Positions 8,815 to 18,428 of a stretch of DNA of 64,000 nt are shown piece after piece. Position numbers and translations under genes: made by a program. The DNA lies in assembly GCF_030717945.1 (NCBI RefSeq), contig NZ_JAVAIM010000001.1:1177131-1241130 (forward strand). Direction: 5' to 3'. The notes beneath the pieces are model-generated. The model saw nothing but the letters and a program-made list of their open reading frames with translations. It did no database searches and was not told where the DNA came from. The stretch's first letter is position 1. Each line of letters begins with the position of its first letter. The DNA comes from Qipengyuania profundimaris. GTDB lineage: Bacteria > Pseudomonadota > Alphaproteobacteria > Sphingomonadales > Sphingomonadaceae.

Positions 8815-9513
8815 TCAGACGGCGAAGGCCTTGGCGCGCAGCGTCTCGATATAGGACTTGCCGAAGCTCTCGGCTGCGTCGTCATCCTTCGCCATTCCGC
8901 CTTCCTGCTCGTTCGCAGCCGTGATCTCGTCGCGGCTGTTGACGCGCGGGAAACGCTCCGGCGGCACCGGAACATTCAGGAACTGGCACAGCGGCTCCCA
9001 TCCCTGTTTCGGATGGAACACTAGCAACCGCTCTTCCGGCACGGCGTCGATGATGGCGGCGTTGCGATCCTCGAACCATCGGGTCATGAATGCCCGATCA
9101 CGAATGTCGCCGCCATGGAAGTGGTCGAAGATGGTGCCCTTCATCATGTCTCCGGTCGGGGTGCCGACCAGATGGGCCTGCATGTCGTCCGAGAAGATGG
9201 TCTCGCTGACGGATTCGAACCAGCTGTCCGCATCGCGGACCGTCAGCAGCACTTTTGCGTGTGGGTAATATGCGGCAAGTTCGCGCCAGTATGAGGCCGA
9301 CGGATAATCGACGGTCGAGTGAAATCCCTGAAAGATTTCGTCCCAATCCGGCCTGCCCGCAACCGCGTCCAGCCACAGCGGAACCTGCCGCCGCGCGTCT
9401 GCGAACAGTTCCGCCATGTGGAAGCACGGCCCGAAGCCGAGATGCTCCAGCGCGAATTTCATGGTGAAGGTCGCCGTTCGCCCGACGCCTGCTCCGATAA
9501 CCTTTAATGTCAT
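8815..9513 (-). CDS. Sulfotransferase family protein
   Basis: 232 residues from the ATG at 9513, chosen because CGGGAGGA precedes it. VIGAGVGRTATFTMKFALE at the N terminus replaces the usual PAPS-binding loop of sulfotransferases (the Sulfotransfer_4 type), and VLLTVRDADSWFESV is the second cofactor-binding region. Such proteins are common in sphingomonads; acceptors are unknown. It is divergent from ccrM, and the 257 bases between them hold the GANTC cluster described separately. Confidence 0.8.
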   Translation of the reverse strand: MTLKVIGAGVGRTATFTMKFALEHLGFGPCFHMAELFADARRQVPLWLDAVAGRPDWDEIFQGFHSTVDYPSASYWRELAAYYPHAKVLLTVRDADSWFESVSETIFSDDMQAHLVGTPTGDMMKGTIFDHFHGGDIRDRAFMTRWFEDRNAAIIDAVPEERLLVFHPKQGWEPLCQFLNVPVPPERFPRVNSRDEITAANEQEGGMAKDDDAAESFGKSYIETLRAKAFAV

Positions 9514-9577
9514 GAGATCCTCCCGGTTGAAGCGACCCGGGCTGTCTGGAAGCGCCATCATTGCAGGATTTCACGGG

Positions 9578-9735
9578 GAGTCGAGTCTTCCCGGCCACAC
9601 CCCCACATATCGAGTCGTCAGAATCCACGCAGACTCAACATCTTGTGGGGGACTCCTTTCGTTCTCCCTCACCTCCGCAAGATATCGCGCGTTAGGCAAC
9701 CTACAAGCTGCTTGACGGCGGACTCGTTTGGACTC
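9578..9735. promoter_or_regulatory. Cluster of eight GANTC methylation sites upstream of ccrM
   Basis: GANTC occurs at 9578, 9583, 9612, 9621, 9632, 9651, 9721 and 9731, all in the non-coding gap between the sulfotransferase gene and ccrM. Less than one site would be expected by chance in 158 bp. GANTC is the target of CcrM, the enzyme encoded just downstream, so this is probably a methylation-sensitive control region for ccrM and perhaps for the divergent gene. The site positions are seen directly; the regulatory role is inferred. Confidence 0.75.
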
Positions 9736-9752
9736 ACCCTGTGGATAACTAA

Positions 9753-10919
<1,167 letters not shown>

Positions 10920-11069
10920 CCGCTCCGCTTGTGTGGCGGAAAAGTCGCACTCACAGGTGCAAAATCGCGCAAGGGAGGTTTTTCGACCAACGGCCTTGCC
11001 TCGCACATCCCTTTTGGCTGTTAGCGCCCTCATTCGAATTTTCCGAATTACGATAATCGAGGGTTACAT

Positions 11070-14000
11070 ATGAAGTTTACGCCGATTGCCCTGAGCAAGC
11101 GCTCGATGCTGGCAAGTGCAGCCGTTCTTGCACTGGTCGCACCGATGAGCGTTCAGGCACAGGATGCCGCCGAAGACGAAACCTGCATCGACGAAGATGC
11201 CGACGGCGATTGCGACGATGTTGCCGGCGCGGTCGAGCAGAACGCCATTGTCGTTTCGGGCACGCGCATCCGCACCAACGAGTACGATTTTGCAAACCCG
11301 GTCGTCGCCATCGACGACACGGCCATCCAGAACAGCGGCGTTACGAACCTGACCGACTTCCTCACGGAAGCTCCGGCTCTTACCGGTTCCTACACGTCGA
11401 ACGACGGTTCGGGTGCCAATGCCGGCATCGGCGGGGTCGGCCTCAACCTCCTCGACCTTCGCAACCTCGGAACGCAGCGTACCCTGTTGCTGATCGACGG
11501 CCGGCGCCATGTCGCTTCCGTGCCGGGTTCGTCCTCGGTCGATACCAATACGATCCCGATCGACCTGATCGAGCGCGTCGATATCGTCACCGGTGGCGCC
11601 TCCGCCATTTACGGTGCCGACGCGGTTACTGGCGTGGTGAACTTCGTCACCAAGCGCGATTTCGAAGGCTATACGGTGCGCGCGCAGAGCGGCATCAGCG
11701 AGGAAGGCGATGGCTACACCGGCTTCATCTCGGCCACCGTCGGTACCAACTTTGCCGGCGGTCGCGGCAACATCGCCGCGAACTTCGAATACGGCCATGA
11801 CGACAATCTGCTGCTCTCGGACCGCCGCGAATTCGGACCCAGCTTCCGCTCGTTCTACGACAATCTCGACGACCAGGCTGCGGGTGACGATCCGAACGTT
11901 CCGGACCTGATCTTGGCATCGGACGTCAACTATCTGGACTCCAGCCCGATCGGTGCAATCGACGTGGACGGCGACTTCCTGCCTGATTTTCTCGGCGATG
12001 GCCGCCCCTATATTCCCGGCACCTTCCTGGGCAGCTTCTTCGAAAGCGGTGGTTCGGGCACTCCCGTGTCGACCTACAGCGGGGAAATCCTGCCGAAGAT
12101 CGATCGGTACATCGGCAATCTGCTTTTCAGCTACGAACTGACCGACAGCATCCGCTTCTTCGCGGAAGGCAAATATGCTCGGGTCGATTCGGAATCCTTC
12201 GGCCAGCCGACCTTCGATTTCTTCATCGGCGTGCCAACCGATAACCCGTTCATTCCGGACAACATCAACGATCCTGCAGTGAACGTCTTCGACGGTCTCG
12301 GCATCGTTCTTGTCACGGGTCGCGACAATCTGGACCTCGGCCGCCGCGGCGAAACCAACCGCCGCGAAACCTATCGCGGTGTCGCCGGGATCGAAGCCGA
12401 CGTCACCGACACGATCCGTTTCGACGCTTCCTATGTCTACGGCCAGTCGGATGCGACGGTCCGCCAGACGAACACGCGTTTCAACGACCGGTTCTATGCG
12501 GCGCTCGATGCAGTTGACGAAGGCGAATTCCTGACCGGCACGCCCAACGGCAACATCGTCTGCCGCTCGAACCTCACCGGCGATGCGACCAGCTCGAACC
12601 AGAACGTTACCGGCGCATTCTTCTTCGACGATTTCGACCAGTTGTCGTTCACGCCCGGCGCGAACAGCGGCTGTGTTCCGTTCAACATCTTCTCGAACGC
12701 TCAGGACCCGGCGTCGCTGGCCTTCATCAACACGACCGCGGTCGACACCAGCACGGTCAAGCAGCATGTCGCCACGGCGGCATTCAGTGGCGATTTCGGT
12801 GACGGCTTCGCGCTGTGGGGCGATCCGATCGGCTTCGCGCTCGGCGGTGAATATCGCAAGGAAATCAGCGAAAGCATTCCGGATCCGGTCAATACGACCG
12901 GCCTGACCTTCGGCAACGCGCTGTTCCCGGAAACGGGGTCCTTCGACGTCTATGAAGGCTTCGTGGAAGTGCGCGTGCCGATCGTTCAGGATCGTCCGGG
13001 CTTCTACGATCTTACCGCTAACGGCGCTGCCCGTGTATCGGAATATTCGACTGTCGGGACCACCTTCACCTATCAGGGCGGCCTGGTCTATGCTCCGGTT
13101 CCCGATTTCCGGATCCGCGGCACGTACGCCCAGGCGGTTCGCGCGCCGAACATCGGCGAATTGTTTGCTCCGTCCAACCAGACGTTCGCATTCATCGACG
13201 ATCCGTGTGCCTTCGACAATATCGACAACGGCAGTGCAACGCGCGAAGCGAACTGTACCGCGCTTCTTACCAATCTCGGCCTCACTCCGGCCCAGATCGC
13301 AGGCTTCACCGGCGATGCCGGGACCAGCCTGCCCGGCCTCAGCACCGGCAACGTCGATCTGAGCGAGGAAACTGCCAAGACCATCACTGTCGGTGCCATC
13401 TTCCAGCCCAGCTTCATTCCGGGCCTGGTCATGTCGGTCGACTATTACGACGTGGAAATCGAGGATGCGATTTCGACCCCGACGGCCAACACTCTGCTCG
13501 AACTTTGCGTCGATGCAGATACGCTGGACAACGAATTCTGCGACAATATCGACCGCACCCCGGTCGGCGCCGGGTTCGACCCCAACGATGCAGGTGTAGT
13601 CCGGGACTTCACCCTGCGCCCGCAGAACGTCGCGGCTTTCTCCACCAAGGGTGTCGACTTCTCGGTACGCTACCGTCAGCCGACCGACAATCTGGGGACG
13701 TTCAACTTCAGCGTGATCGGCAACCACCTGATCGAACTGAAGACGCAGGGCACCCCCGGCGCGGACATCGTCGAGGAAGCAGGCGTCCGCGGCGCGCCGG
13801 AATGGCAGGTCAATTTCGACTTCAACTGGACGCTCGACAACTTCAACCTGAATTACGGCATCAACTATTGGGACGAAACGCTTCGCTTCGCGCGTGCGGA
13901 CATCGAAGCTGATCCCGATATCGTTGCACCGGAATATCTGAAGATCGACGCCAAGTTCGTCCACGACATGCAGCTGCGCTGGACGACGGACGACGACATG

Positions 14001-14132
14001 AGCTTCTACGTCGGGGTGAACAACATCTTCGACCAGGAACCCGATGTCGGCCTGACCTTCTACCCGGTCAGCGCACTCGGCCGGTTCTTCTACGCCGGCG
14101 TCAGGATTTCGGGCGACCAGCTCGGTTTCTGA
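11070..14132 (+). CDS. TonB-dependent outer-membrane receptor
   Basis: 1020 residues. The signal peptide ends near MSVQAQ (about residue 31). It is followed by an unusual acidic stretch (CIDEDADGDCDD, 39-50), the TonB box NAIVVSGTRI and the plug domain (TLLLIDGRRHV, ERVDIVTGGASAIYGADAVTGVVNF). A long beta-barrel ends in an aromatic C-terminal residue. It takes up an unknown ligand with energy from TonB; the plug style resembles the sphingomonad receptors often linked to carbohydrate or peptide uptake. GAGGG lies ahead of the start. The gene stands alone between ccrM and a ccrM fragment and has its own terminator, so it looks like a self-contained insert. Confidence 0.92.
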   Translation: MKFTPIALSKRSMLASAAVLALVAPMSVQAQDAAEDETCIDEDADGDCDDVAGAVEQNAIVVSGTRIRTNEYDFANPVVAIDDTAIQNSGVTNLTDFLTEAPALTGSYTSNDGSGANAGIGGVGLNLLDLRNLGTQRTLLLIDGRRHVASVPGSSSVDTNTIPIDLIERVDIVTGGASAIYGADAVTGVVNFVTKRDFEGYTVRAQSGISEEGDGYTGFISATVGTNFAGGRGNIAANFEYGHDDNLLLSDRREFGPSFRSFYDNLDDQAAGDDPNVPDLILASDVNYLDSSPIGAIDVDGDFLPDFLGDGRPYIPGTFLGSFFESGGSGTPVSTYSGEILPKIDRYIGNLLFSYELTDSIRFFAEGKYARVDSESFGQPTFDFFIGVPTDNPFIPDNINDPAVNVFDGLGIVLVTGRDNLDLGRRGETNRRETYRGVAGIEADVTDTIRFDASYVYGQSDATVRQTNTRFNDRFYAALDAVDEGEFLTGTPNGNIVCRSNLTGDATSSNQNVTGAFFFDDFDQLSFTPGANSGCVPFNIFSNAQDPASLAFINTTAVDTSTVKQHVATAAFSGDFGDGFALWGDPIGFALGGEYRKEISESIPDPVNTTGLTFGNALFPETGSFDVYEGFVEVRVPIVQDRPGFYDLTANGAARVSEYSTVGTTFTYQGGLVYAPVPDFRIRGTYAQAVRAPNIGELFAPSNQTFAFIDDPCAFDNIDNGSATREANCTALLTNLGLTPAQIAGFTGDAGTSLPGLSTGNVDLSEETAKTITVGAIFQPSFIPGLVMSVDYYDVEIEDAISTPTANTLLELCVDADTLDNEFCDNIDRTPVGAGFDPNDAGVVRDFTLRPQNVAAFSTKGVDFSVRYRQPTDNLGTFNFSVIGNHLIELKTQGTPGADIVEEAGVRGAPEWQVNFDFNWTLDNFNLNYGINYWDETLRFARADIEADPDIVAPEYLKIDAKFVHDMQLRWTTDDDMSFYVGVNNIFDQEPDVGLTFYPVSALGRFFYAGVRISGDQLGF

Positions 14133-14157
14133 TCGATCGGTCCAGAACGTTAAGGAA

Positions 14158-14187
14158 AAGGCCCCGGTTTACGCCGGGGCCTTTTTT
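14158..14187 (+). terminator. Intrinsic terminator after the TonB receptor gene
   Basis: GGCCCCGG (14160-14167) pairs with CCGGGGCC (14174-14181), followed by six T residues; the stem is extended by AA-TT pairs at its base. It lies 27 bases after the receptor stop codon. Seen directly. Confidence 0.9.
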
Positions 14188-14330
14188 GTAGTCGGGGTCA
14201 GGTCCGCGGGGCTTTGCTACTCTGCATTCGCGCGGTAGTCGCAGGCCGACGACCTGCTCGAGCTCGCTAAGCCCGACTTCGTACCGCACCTTCTAGCACA
14301 GCTGTGACGCCTGAAGTGGTAGTCAGGTAG

Positions 14331-14379
14331 ACCGATCCACCCCGCGCGGCAGCTGTATCTGCTGGCGGTTGAGGAATGA
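14331..14379 (+). pseudogene. Remnant of the 3' end of a ccrM gene (short copy)
   Basis: These 49 bases match the last 49 bases of ccrM (10871-10919) at 41 positions by eye and in the same frame, giving [11 protein letters not shown] and a stop. Similarity ends exactly at the stop codon. No methyltransferase coding sequence precedes it, so it is a fragment. It sits after the TonB receptor terminator and before the minus-strand lipoprotein gene. Together with the longer copy at 14930-15048 it marks a border between accessory inserts. Confidence 0.85.
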
Positions 14380-14397
14380 TGACGTAGGAGCGCGTGC

Positions 14398-14868
14398 TTA
14401 GGAGACAATACTCCATTGCCGCTCGATTTCGAAAGTCTCGATGATCTGCTCGAAAGCGCGGCAGTCGCTCATGGAATCAGTGGTGATGACCACTGTCAGA
14501 GGGATCTTTAAGCCTGACGAACGCGTCAGCGCGACCACGAATTTCTTGCCTTGGGGAGTTGCGATCAATCGTCCGGTGCCAGCCGCTATGGAAACCTTGT
14601 CACCGTTCTCCGCATCGAGCCAACCGTAATATCCGAGATATGGAGAGACGATGACCGGCCCTTCGGCGGTATCGACGGTAACGGGTAGGAAGCCATCCGT
14701 CGGAACGGCGGCTTTATTCGAGTGCACCGTGCCCGTGGTGGAAAAGGAACAGCAACCGGCAATCTCGACCGTCGGAGCGTTCCCGCCATCCGCGCTTGGC
14801 TCCGTTGGCGGAACAGTCGCGCAACTTGCCAGTGCAAGGGTACTGAGACAGAAGACTGACCTTTTCAT
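14398..14868 (-). CDS. Small lipoprotein of unknown function
   Basis: 156 residues from the ATG at 14868, chosen because it gives a lipoprotein signal (KRSVFCLSTLALASC, lipid-modified Cys16). The mature part has two adjacent cysteines (AGCCSFS) and a compact beta-rich body (GPVIVSPYLGYYGWLDAENGD). I recognise no family. No clear ribosome site precedes the start. The gene is enclosed between two ccrM 3'-end fragments and runs against them, so it is probably an acquired accessory gene. Confidence 0.65.
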   Translation of the reverse strand: MKRSVFCLSTLALASCATVPPTEPSADGGNAPTVEIAGCCSFSTTGTVHSNKAAVPTDGFLPVTVDTAEGPVIVSPYLGYYGWLDAENGDKVSIAAGTGRLIATPQGKKFVVALTRSSGLKIPLTVVITTDSMSDCRAFEQIIETFEIERQWSIVS

Positions 14869-14929
14869 CGTGTGGCAAAATGCTGCGGACAAAGTTTGCG
14901 TTCCCGTGCGTAGCGTTTCCTGCGTACAA

Positions 14930-15048
14930 AGGAGCTACAGGGCGCGCCCAGCTGCAACGGCTGGACCTTCTGGCACTACGAGAACGGCGGCGAGGTGAAG
15001 GCCGTCGTTGCCGCGCGGCAGCTGTATCTGCTGGCGGTAGAGGATTGA
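14930..15048 (+). pseudogene. Remnant of the 3' end of a ccrM gene (long copy)
   Basis: These 119 bases align without gaps to 10801-10919, the end of ccrM, with about 16 differences counted by eye (roughly 87% identity). The frame is kept and codes for the tail of the RAMA domain ([19 protein letters not shown] ... [12 protein letters not shown]) and a stop. Several differences are silent or conservative, which suggests descent from a functional but diverged ccrM allele, not a recent copy of the local gene. The rest of the gene is absent. The stretch 14869-15296 otherwise holds no convincing gene. Confidence 0.88.
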
Positions 15049-15296
15049 TTCCTGCGAAATCTTTCGGAACGACAATTTTACGCTGGTTGTGCTAAGTCAA
15101 CTCCGAGCGCAGATTCAAACCCGTGTCAGGTTGTGTTGCACAGTGACCAAGCCGGAAGTGCCAAGAAACCGCAGTAGATCGTTCCTCAAATTTCTGGGGC
15201 TATCTCAACTCGCCGCTCGAATTCGAAAGTTGTTTCTGCGAGGGAGGAAATCAGCCTCTGAAGAGGACTGCCCGGAAGACGAGGAGATAAATCAGT

Positions 15297-16217
15297 ATGT
15301 CGAAGAAAGAGGCGATAGTATCCGCCGAGGGGCAAGACGTACAGACCACCGATTCCGTCTTTGACTTTCTTTACCACGACAGCCGACGAATAGCTTCTTA
15401 CCTGTCACAATTCGACAATAGCGGAGCGTTGACGGGGGTTACAGCGTCGGAGGGTGTAACTAAGGGAGCCAAGCGGGGAAAGCGAATTGGATTCGGTGGC
15501 AACACTCCTGTTGGCGGGGGTAACCTCGAGTTGGAGATTGGCCCCGGGGAAGCCGGAAGTGAAAGTCTTGTGCGGGTTTATGACCCTTTCTGGGCCAATG
15601 CACTTCAGTTTCTTGATGTTTTGGACCAACGCGGCATGATCCAGCGGGACTTGGAAGCAGCCAACGTTGGCCAATTCGTTCTGGTATCCGGGTTTTTGAG
15701 TATTCAAGACTTGGGAATGATGAAAGACGCTTGGAAGACCACTTCTCTCCAGCGAAAAATGCTGGGAGGTGCGCAAGGAGGGAAAAAAATTGCTAACATG
15801 ACTTCAGCGCAGAAAGCCGCGCTGAAGGAGGAGAAAGAAAATACCGAGATGTTTCTCGATATGATCCAACTAATGCCTCACTCTGTTCATGCGAGACTGC
15901 TTACAATAGACGATCAAACCAAGCTAGTTTGGTGCGCAGTCAATCAAGAATATTTGGTCATGCCGCCAAGTGATATATCACTAACTTACGGGAACGTGAT
16001 GTCTGGCGAGTGGTCTATCCTCGGCATCCTAAGTGCTCACCCCGAGTATCTCACGCCAGATCTTGATGGGAAGTTCGATGAGAATAATTTGGGTCTGACT
16101 GAGAGCATTGTAGGACAGATAACGAAAATTCTGTCACCAATCGTAAGGGTGGCACTCGGTCGTCCGTCTGCTGCGTTCGCCGTCACTCCACTGCTGATAT
16201 TCCGCGAAGTCGCATGA
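15297..16217 (+). CDS. Accessory protein of unknown function, A/T-richer than its surroundings
   Basis: 306 residues. The N-terminal segment (VFDFLYHDSRRIASYLSQFDNSG, about 21-43, quoted in part) has the form F-L-Y-x-D-x-x-R-x-x-S-Y-L-S-Q, which I associate loosely with DUF6414-like accessory proteins; this name is a guess. A glycine-rich stretch (about 55-80) and a lysine-rich helix (KKIANMTSAQKAALKEEKE) follow. No signal peptide or membrane span. Codon use and base composition differ from the neighbouring core genes, and the gene lies after a ccrM fragment, so transfer is likely. GAGGAG lies 10 bases before the start. Confidence 0.65.
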   Translation: MSKKEAIVSAEGQDVQTTDSVFDFLYHDSRRIASYLSQFDNSGALTGVTASEGVTKGAKRGKRIGFGGNTPVGGGNLELEIGPGEAGSESLVRVYDPFWANALQFLDVLDQRGMIQRDLEAANVGQFVLVSGFLSIQDLGMMKDAWKTTSLQRKMLGGAQGGKKIANMTSAQKAALKEEKENTEMFLDMIQLMPHSVHARLLTIDDQTKLVWCAVNQEYLVMPPSDISLTYGNVMSGEWSILGILSAHPEYLTPDLDGKFDENNLGLTESIVGQITKILSPIVRVALGRPSAAFAVTPLLIFREVA

Positions 16218-16442
16218 CCCCTTTATCCCGGCATTGTAATCAACTGAATATATTTGATCGATTACCGTTGGCATAGCGGCTTGGACGATGCTGGGCAGAA
16301 AAGGGCTTAATGTCGCGTTGCCTTGCGCGGCGTAATAGCGAGTTCGCTGTCCTACATCGCATTCCCACGCTAACACCGCGCCCATGATCCAGCGCTTCAT
16401 CGCCTCCCACCAGCTCAGCCAAGCGCCAATCACCCCCTCCAT
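16134..16442 (-). CDS. Possible small gene, perhaps truncated (uncertain)
   Basis: A 102-codon frame runs from the ATG at 16442 to a stop at 16134. Its first 75 codons lie in the gap between the accessory gene and folP and read like real protein: tryptophan-rich helix (GAWLSWWEAMKRWIMG) followed by YYAAQGNATLSPFLPSIVQAAMPTV. The last 28 codons are antisense to the 3' end of the accessory gene, so the natural C terminus may have been lost when that gene arrived. No family recognised. It may also be a chance frame. Confidence 0.3.
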   Translation of the reverse strand: MEGVIGAWLSWWEAMKRWIMGAVLAWECDVGQRTRYYAAQGNATLSPFLPSIVQAAMPTVIDQIYSVDYNAGIKGSCDFAEYQQWSDGERSRRTTECHPYDW

Positions 16443-16511
16443 CACTTTTTCCGCCTTGGACTGTGTAACATGCGGTCCATGTCGCGGTGCTTGCCCTGAG
16501 GCTTTCCAACA

Positions 16512-17633
16512 ATGATCCAACACGCTTACATCCGCCCTATCGGCATCGTCCCCGGTCCGCAGGCCGAGCATGGCAATGCCATTCGGCTGGCGGGCGGGAT
16601 GGGTTATGCGAGCCGCTTTGCGGTGGTCCTGCGGCAGGCCAAAGAACACGGGGGCGAGGTGGTCGATCGCTGGCTCGCAGCGCCCGATACGATGGCCGAG
16701 GTGCTGGCGCAGCTGCCCGACGATGTCGCGGGCGATGCGGAGGAGCAGTGGGCCAATCTTACCCTCGCGCATCCGGCGCTGGAGCTGGGCGCGCGCACGG
16801 TGCGGCTCGACCAGCCGCAGGTGATGGGCATCCTCAACGTCACCCCCGACAGCTTCAGCGACGGCGGCTCGCATGACAGTCCGGATGCCGCGCGCGAGCA
16901 TGCTGCGGCGATGGTGGAGGCGGGGGCGAGCATCATTGACGTGGGCGGCGAAAGCACGCGGCCCGGCGCCAAGCCCGTCTGGGAAGGCGACGAGATCGCG
17001 CGCGTCGTCCCGGCCATCGAGGCCGTTGCGGGCATGGGCGCGGCAGTCAGCGTCGACACGCGCAAGGCTGCGGTGATGGAGGCGGCGATCGAGGCGGGCG
17101 CGGCGCTGGTCAACGATGTCAGCGGCCTTACCCACGATCCGCGCGCCGCCGAAGTGGTCGCGCGCGCAGGCGTACCGGTGGTGCTGATGCACGCGCCCGG
17201 CAGCGGGGAGGACCTGCACGAGGGTGGGGACTACGCCAATGTCGTGCTCGACGTGTTCGACGCGCTGCGCGCCCGGCGCGATGTGGCGCTGGAGGCGGGG
17301 ATCGAGGCTCGCAACATCCTGCTCGATCCCGGCATCGGCTTCGGCAAGTCGCTCGCCGAGAACCTTGCGCTGATAAACGCCCTGCCACTGTTCCACGCGC
17401 TCGGCCACCCGCTGCTGCTGGGTGCGAGCCGCAAGCGGATGATCGGTGCATTGTCCAATGAAGCGGAGGCGAATGCTCGTCTCGGCGGCAGCGTGACGCT
17501 GGCGGTGAAGGGCATGGACGCCGGCGTCCAGCTCCACCGCGTTCACGACGTACCCGAGACGGTGCAGGCGCGGAACGTGTGGCGGGGCTTGCGCGACGCG
17601 GCGCTGACGGATTTCGGGGACCTGCCGGGCTAG
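16512..17633 (+). CDS. folP: Dihydropteroate synthase
   Basis: 373 residues. It condenses p-aminobenzoate with dihydropterin pyrophosphate in folate synthesis. The pterin-binding motifs are plain: [16 protein letters not shown] (about 104-119), GGESTRPGA (145-153) and [10 protein letters not shown]. The final block [12 protein letters not shown] is also present. About 100 extra N-terminal residues precede the TIM-barrel; such an extension is seen in other sphingomonads. The gene ends 4 bases inside the end of the convergent SDR gene. It is the first clear core gene after the ccrM-linked accessory stretch. Confidence 0.94.
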   Translation: MIQHAYIRPIGIVPGPQAEHGNAIRLAGGMGYASRFAVVLRQAKEHGGEVVDRWLAAPDTMAEVLAQLPDDVAGDAEEQWANLTLAHPALELGARTVRLDQPQVMGILNVTPDSFSDGGSHDSPDAAREHAAAMVEAGASIIDVGGESTRPGAKPVWEGDEIARVVPAIEAVAGMGAAVSVDTRKAAVMEAAIEAGAALVNDVSGLTHDPRAAEVVARAGVPVVLMHAPGSGEDLHEGGDYANVVLDVFDALRARRDVALEAGIEARNILLDPGIGFGKSLAENLALINALPLFHALGHPLLLGASRKRMIGALSNEAEANARLGGSVTLAVKGMDAGVQLHRVHDVPETVQARNVWRGLRDAALTDFGDLPG

Positions 17634-18409
17634 CCAGGCGAGGCGGCGCTCCCTGCCAGCAGCCCGCCGTCGAGCGTGAGTTCGGCGCCGGTCATGTAGC
17701 CGCTCTCGGGGCTGGCGAGGTAGACGCAGAGCGCGGCGACCTCCTCGACCGTGCCGAAGCGCTTCAGCGGCGTGTCGGCGACCAGCGCGGCCATCTTCGC
17801 GTCGCGGTCCGGCCCGTCGCCCAGCATCGGCTCCCAGATGTCGGTCAGGATCGCGGCGGGGTGGATGGAGTTGCAGCGGATCGCGAGCCCCTGCTGCGCG
17901 GCATAGAGCGCGACCGACTTGGAGTGGTTGCGGATCGCCGCCTTGCTGGCCGCATAGGCCGCTGCGCCGGGAATGCCGACAAGGCCGGAGCGCGAGGACA
18001 TGTTGACGATCGAGCCTGCGCCCTTCGCTCGCATGGCGCGCAGGGCATAGCGGCAGCCGAGAAAGCAGCCGTCGGTATTGACCGCATGGACGCGGTGCCA
18101 CTCGGCCAGGCTGGCGTTCTCGGGGTCGTGCGGGGCGGGGCCGTCCTCGAAGCCGGTGATCCCGGCGTTGTTGACGAGGACGTCGATGGCGGGAAAGGCT
18201 GCGGCAAGCGCGTCCCACTCCGCCTCGCTCGCCACGTCGAGCCGGTGGAAGGTGCAGCCAAGCGCGTCGGCCGCTTTCCTACCTTCCGCTTCGTCGATAT
18301 CGGTGAGCACGACTCGCGCGCCTTCGGCCAGGAAAGCTTCGCACACCGCCTTGCCGATCCCGCGCGCACCGCCGGTGACCACGCAGAGCATGTCGTCCAG
18401 TTTTGCCAT
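17630..18409 (-). CDS. SDR-family oxidoreductase, hydroxysteroid-dehydrogenase-like
   Basis: 259 residues. TGGARGIG (12-19) binds the nucleotide, NNAG is at 80-83, NMSSRSG carries the catalytic Ser near 138-139 and Y152-x3-K156 is in YAASKAA. D37 after the second strand (VVLTDID) points to NAD rather than NADP. The pattern [14 protein letters not shown] resembles enzymes annotated as 3-hydroxysteroid or cyclohexanol-type dehydrogenases; the substrate is not known. It lies 19 bases after the regulator gene on the same strand and may be its operon partner. Confidence 0.88.
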   Translation of the reverse strand: MAKLDDMLCVVTGGARGIGKAVCEAFLAEGARVVLTDIDEAEGRKAADALGCTFHRLDVASEAEWDALAAAFPAIDVLVNNAGITGFEDGPAPHDPENASLAEWHRVHAVNTDGCFLGCRYALRAMRAKGAGSIVNMSSRSGLVGIPGAAAYAASKAAIRNHSKSVALYAAQQGLAIRCNSIHPAAILTDIWEPMLGDGPDRDAKMAALVADTPLKRFGTVEEVAALCVYLASPESGYMTGAELTLDGGLLAGSAASPG

Positions 18410-18428
18410 GGTTGCGTGGCTAAGCCGT

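Noticed and set aside
8815-9513. Sulfotransferase plus HprK-like protein as parts of a lasso-peptide cluster
   Set aside because: The two genes are over 40 kb apart and no precursor, B or C protein genes were found.
11064-13964. A 966-codon open frame antisense to the first TonB receptor gene
   Set aside because: It mirrors the receptor frame in high-GC DNA, has charged low-complexity sequence with no domain, and the receptor on the other strand is unmistakable.
15089-15364. 91-codon plus-strand frame before and overlapping the accessory gene
   Set aside because: It overlaps the better-supported start at 15297 by 68 bases, has no ribosome site or recognisable features, and is strongly basic; a chance frame is likelier.
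16443-18218. Long minus-strand frame running antisense to folP
   Set aside because: It is opposite a well-conserved folP and reads as Arg/His-rich noise; only its separate end at 16134-16442 was kept as a weak candidate.
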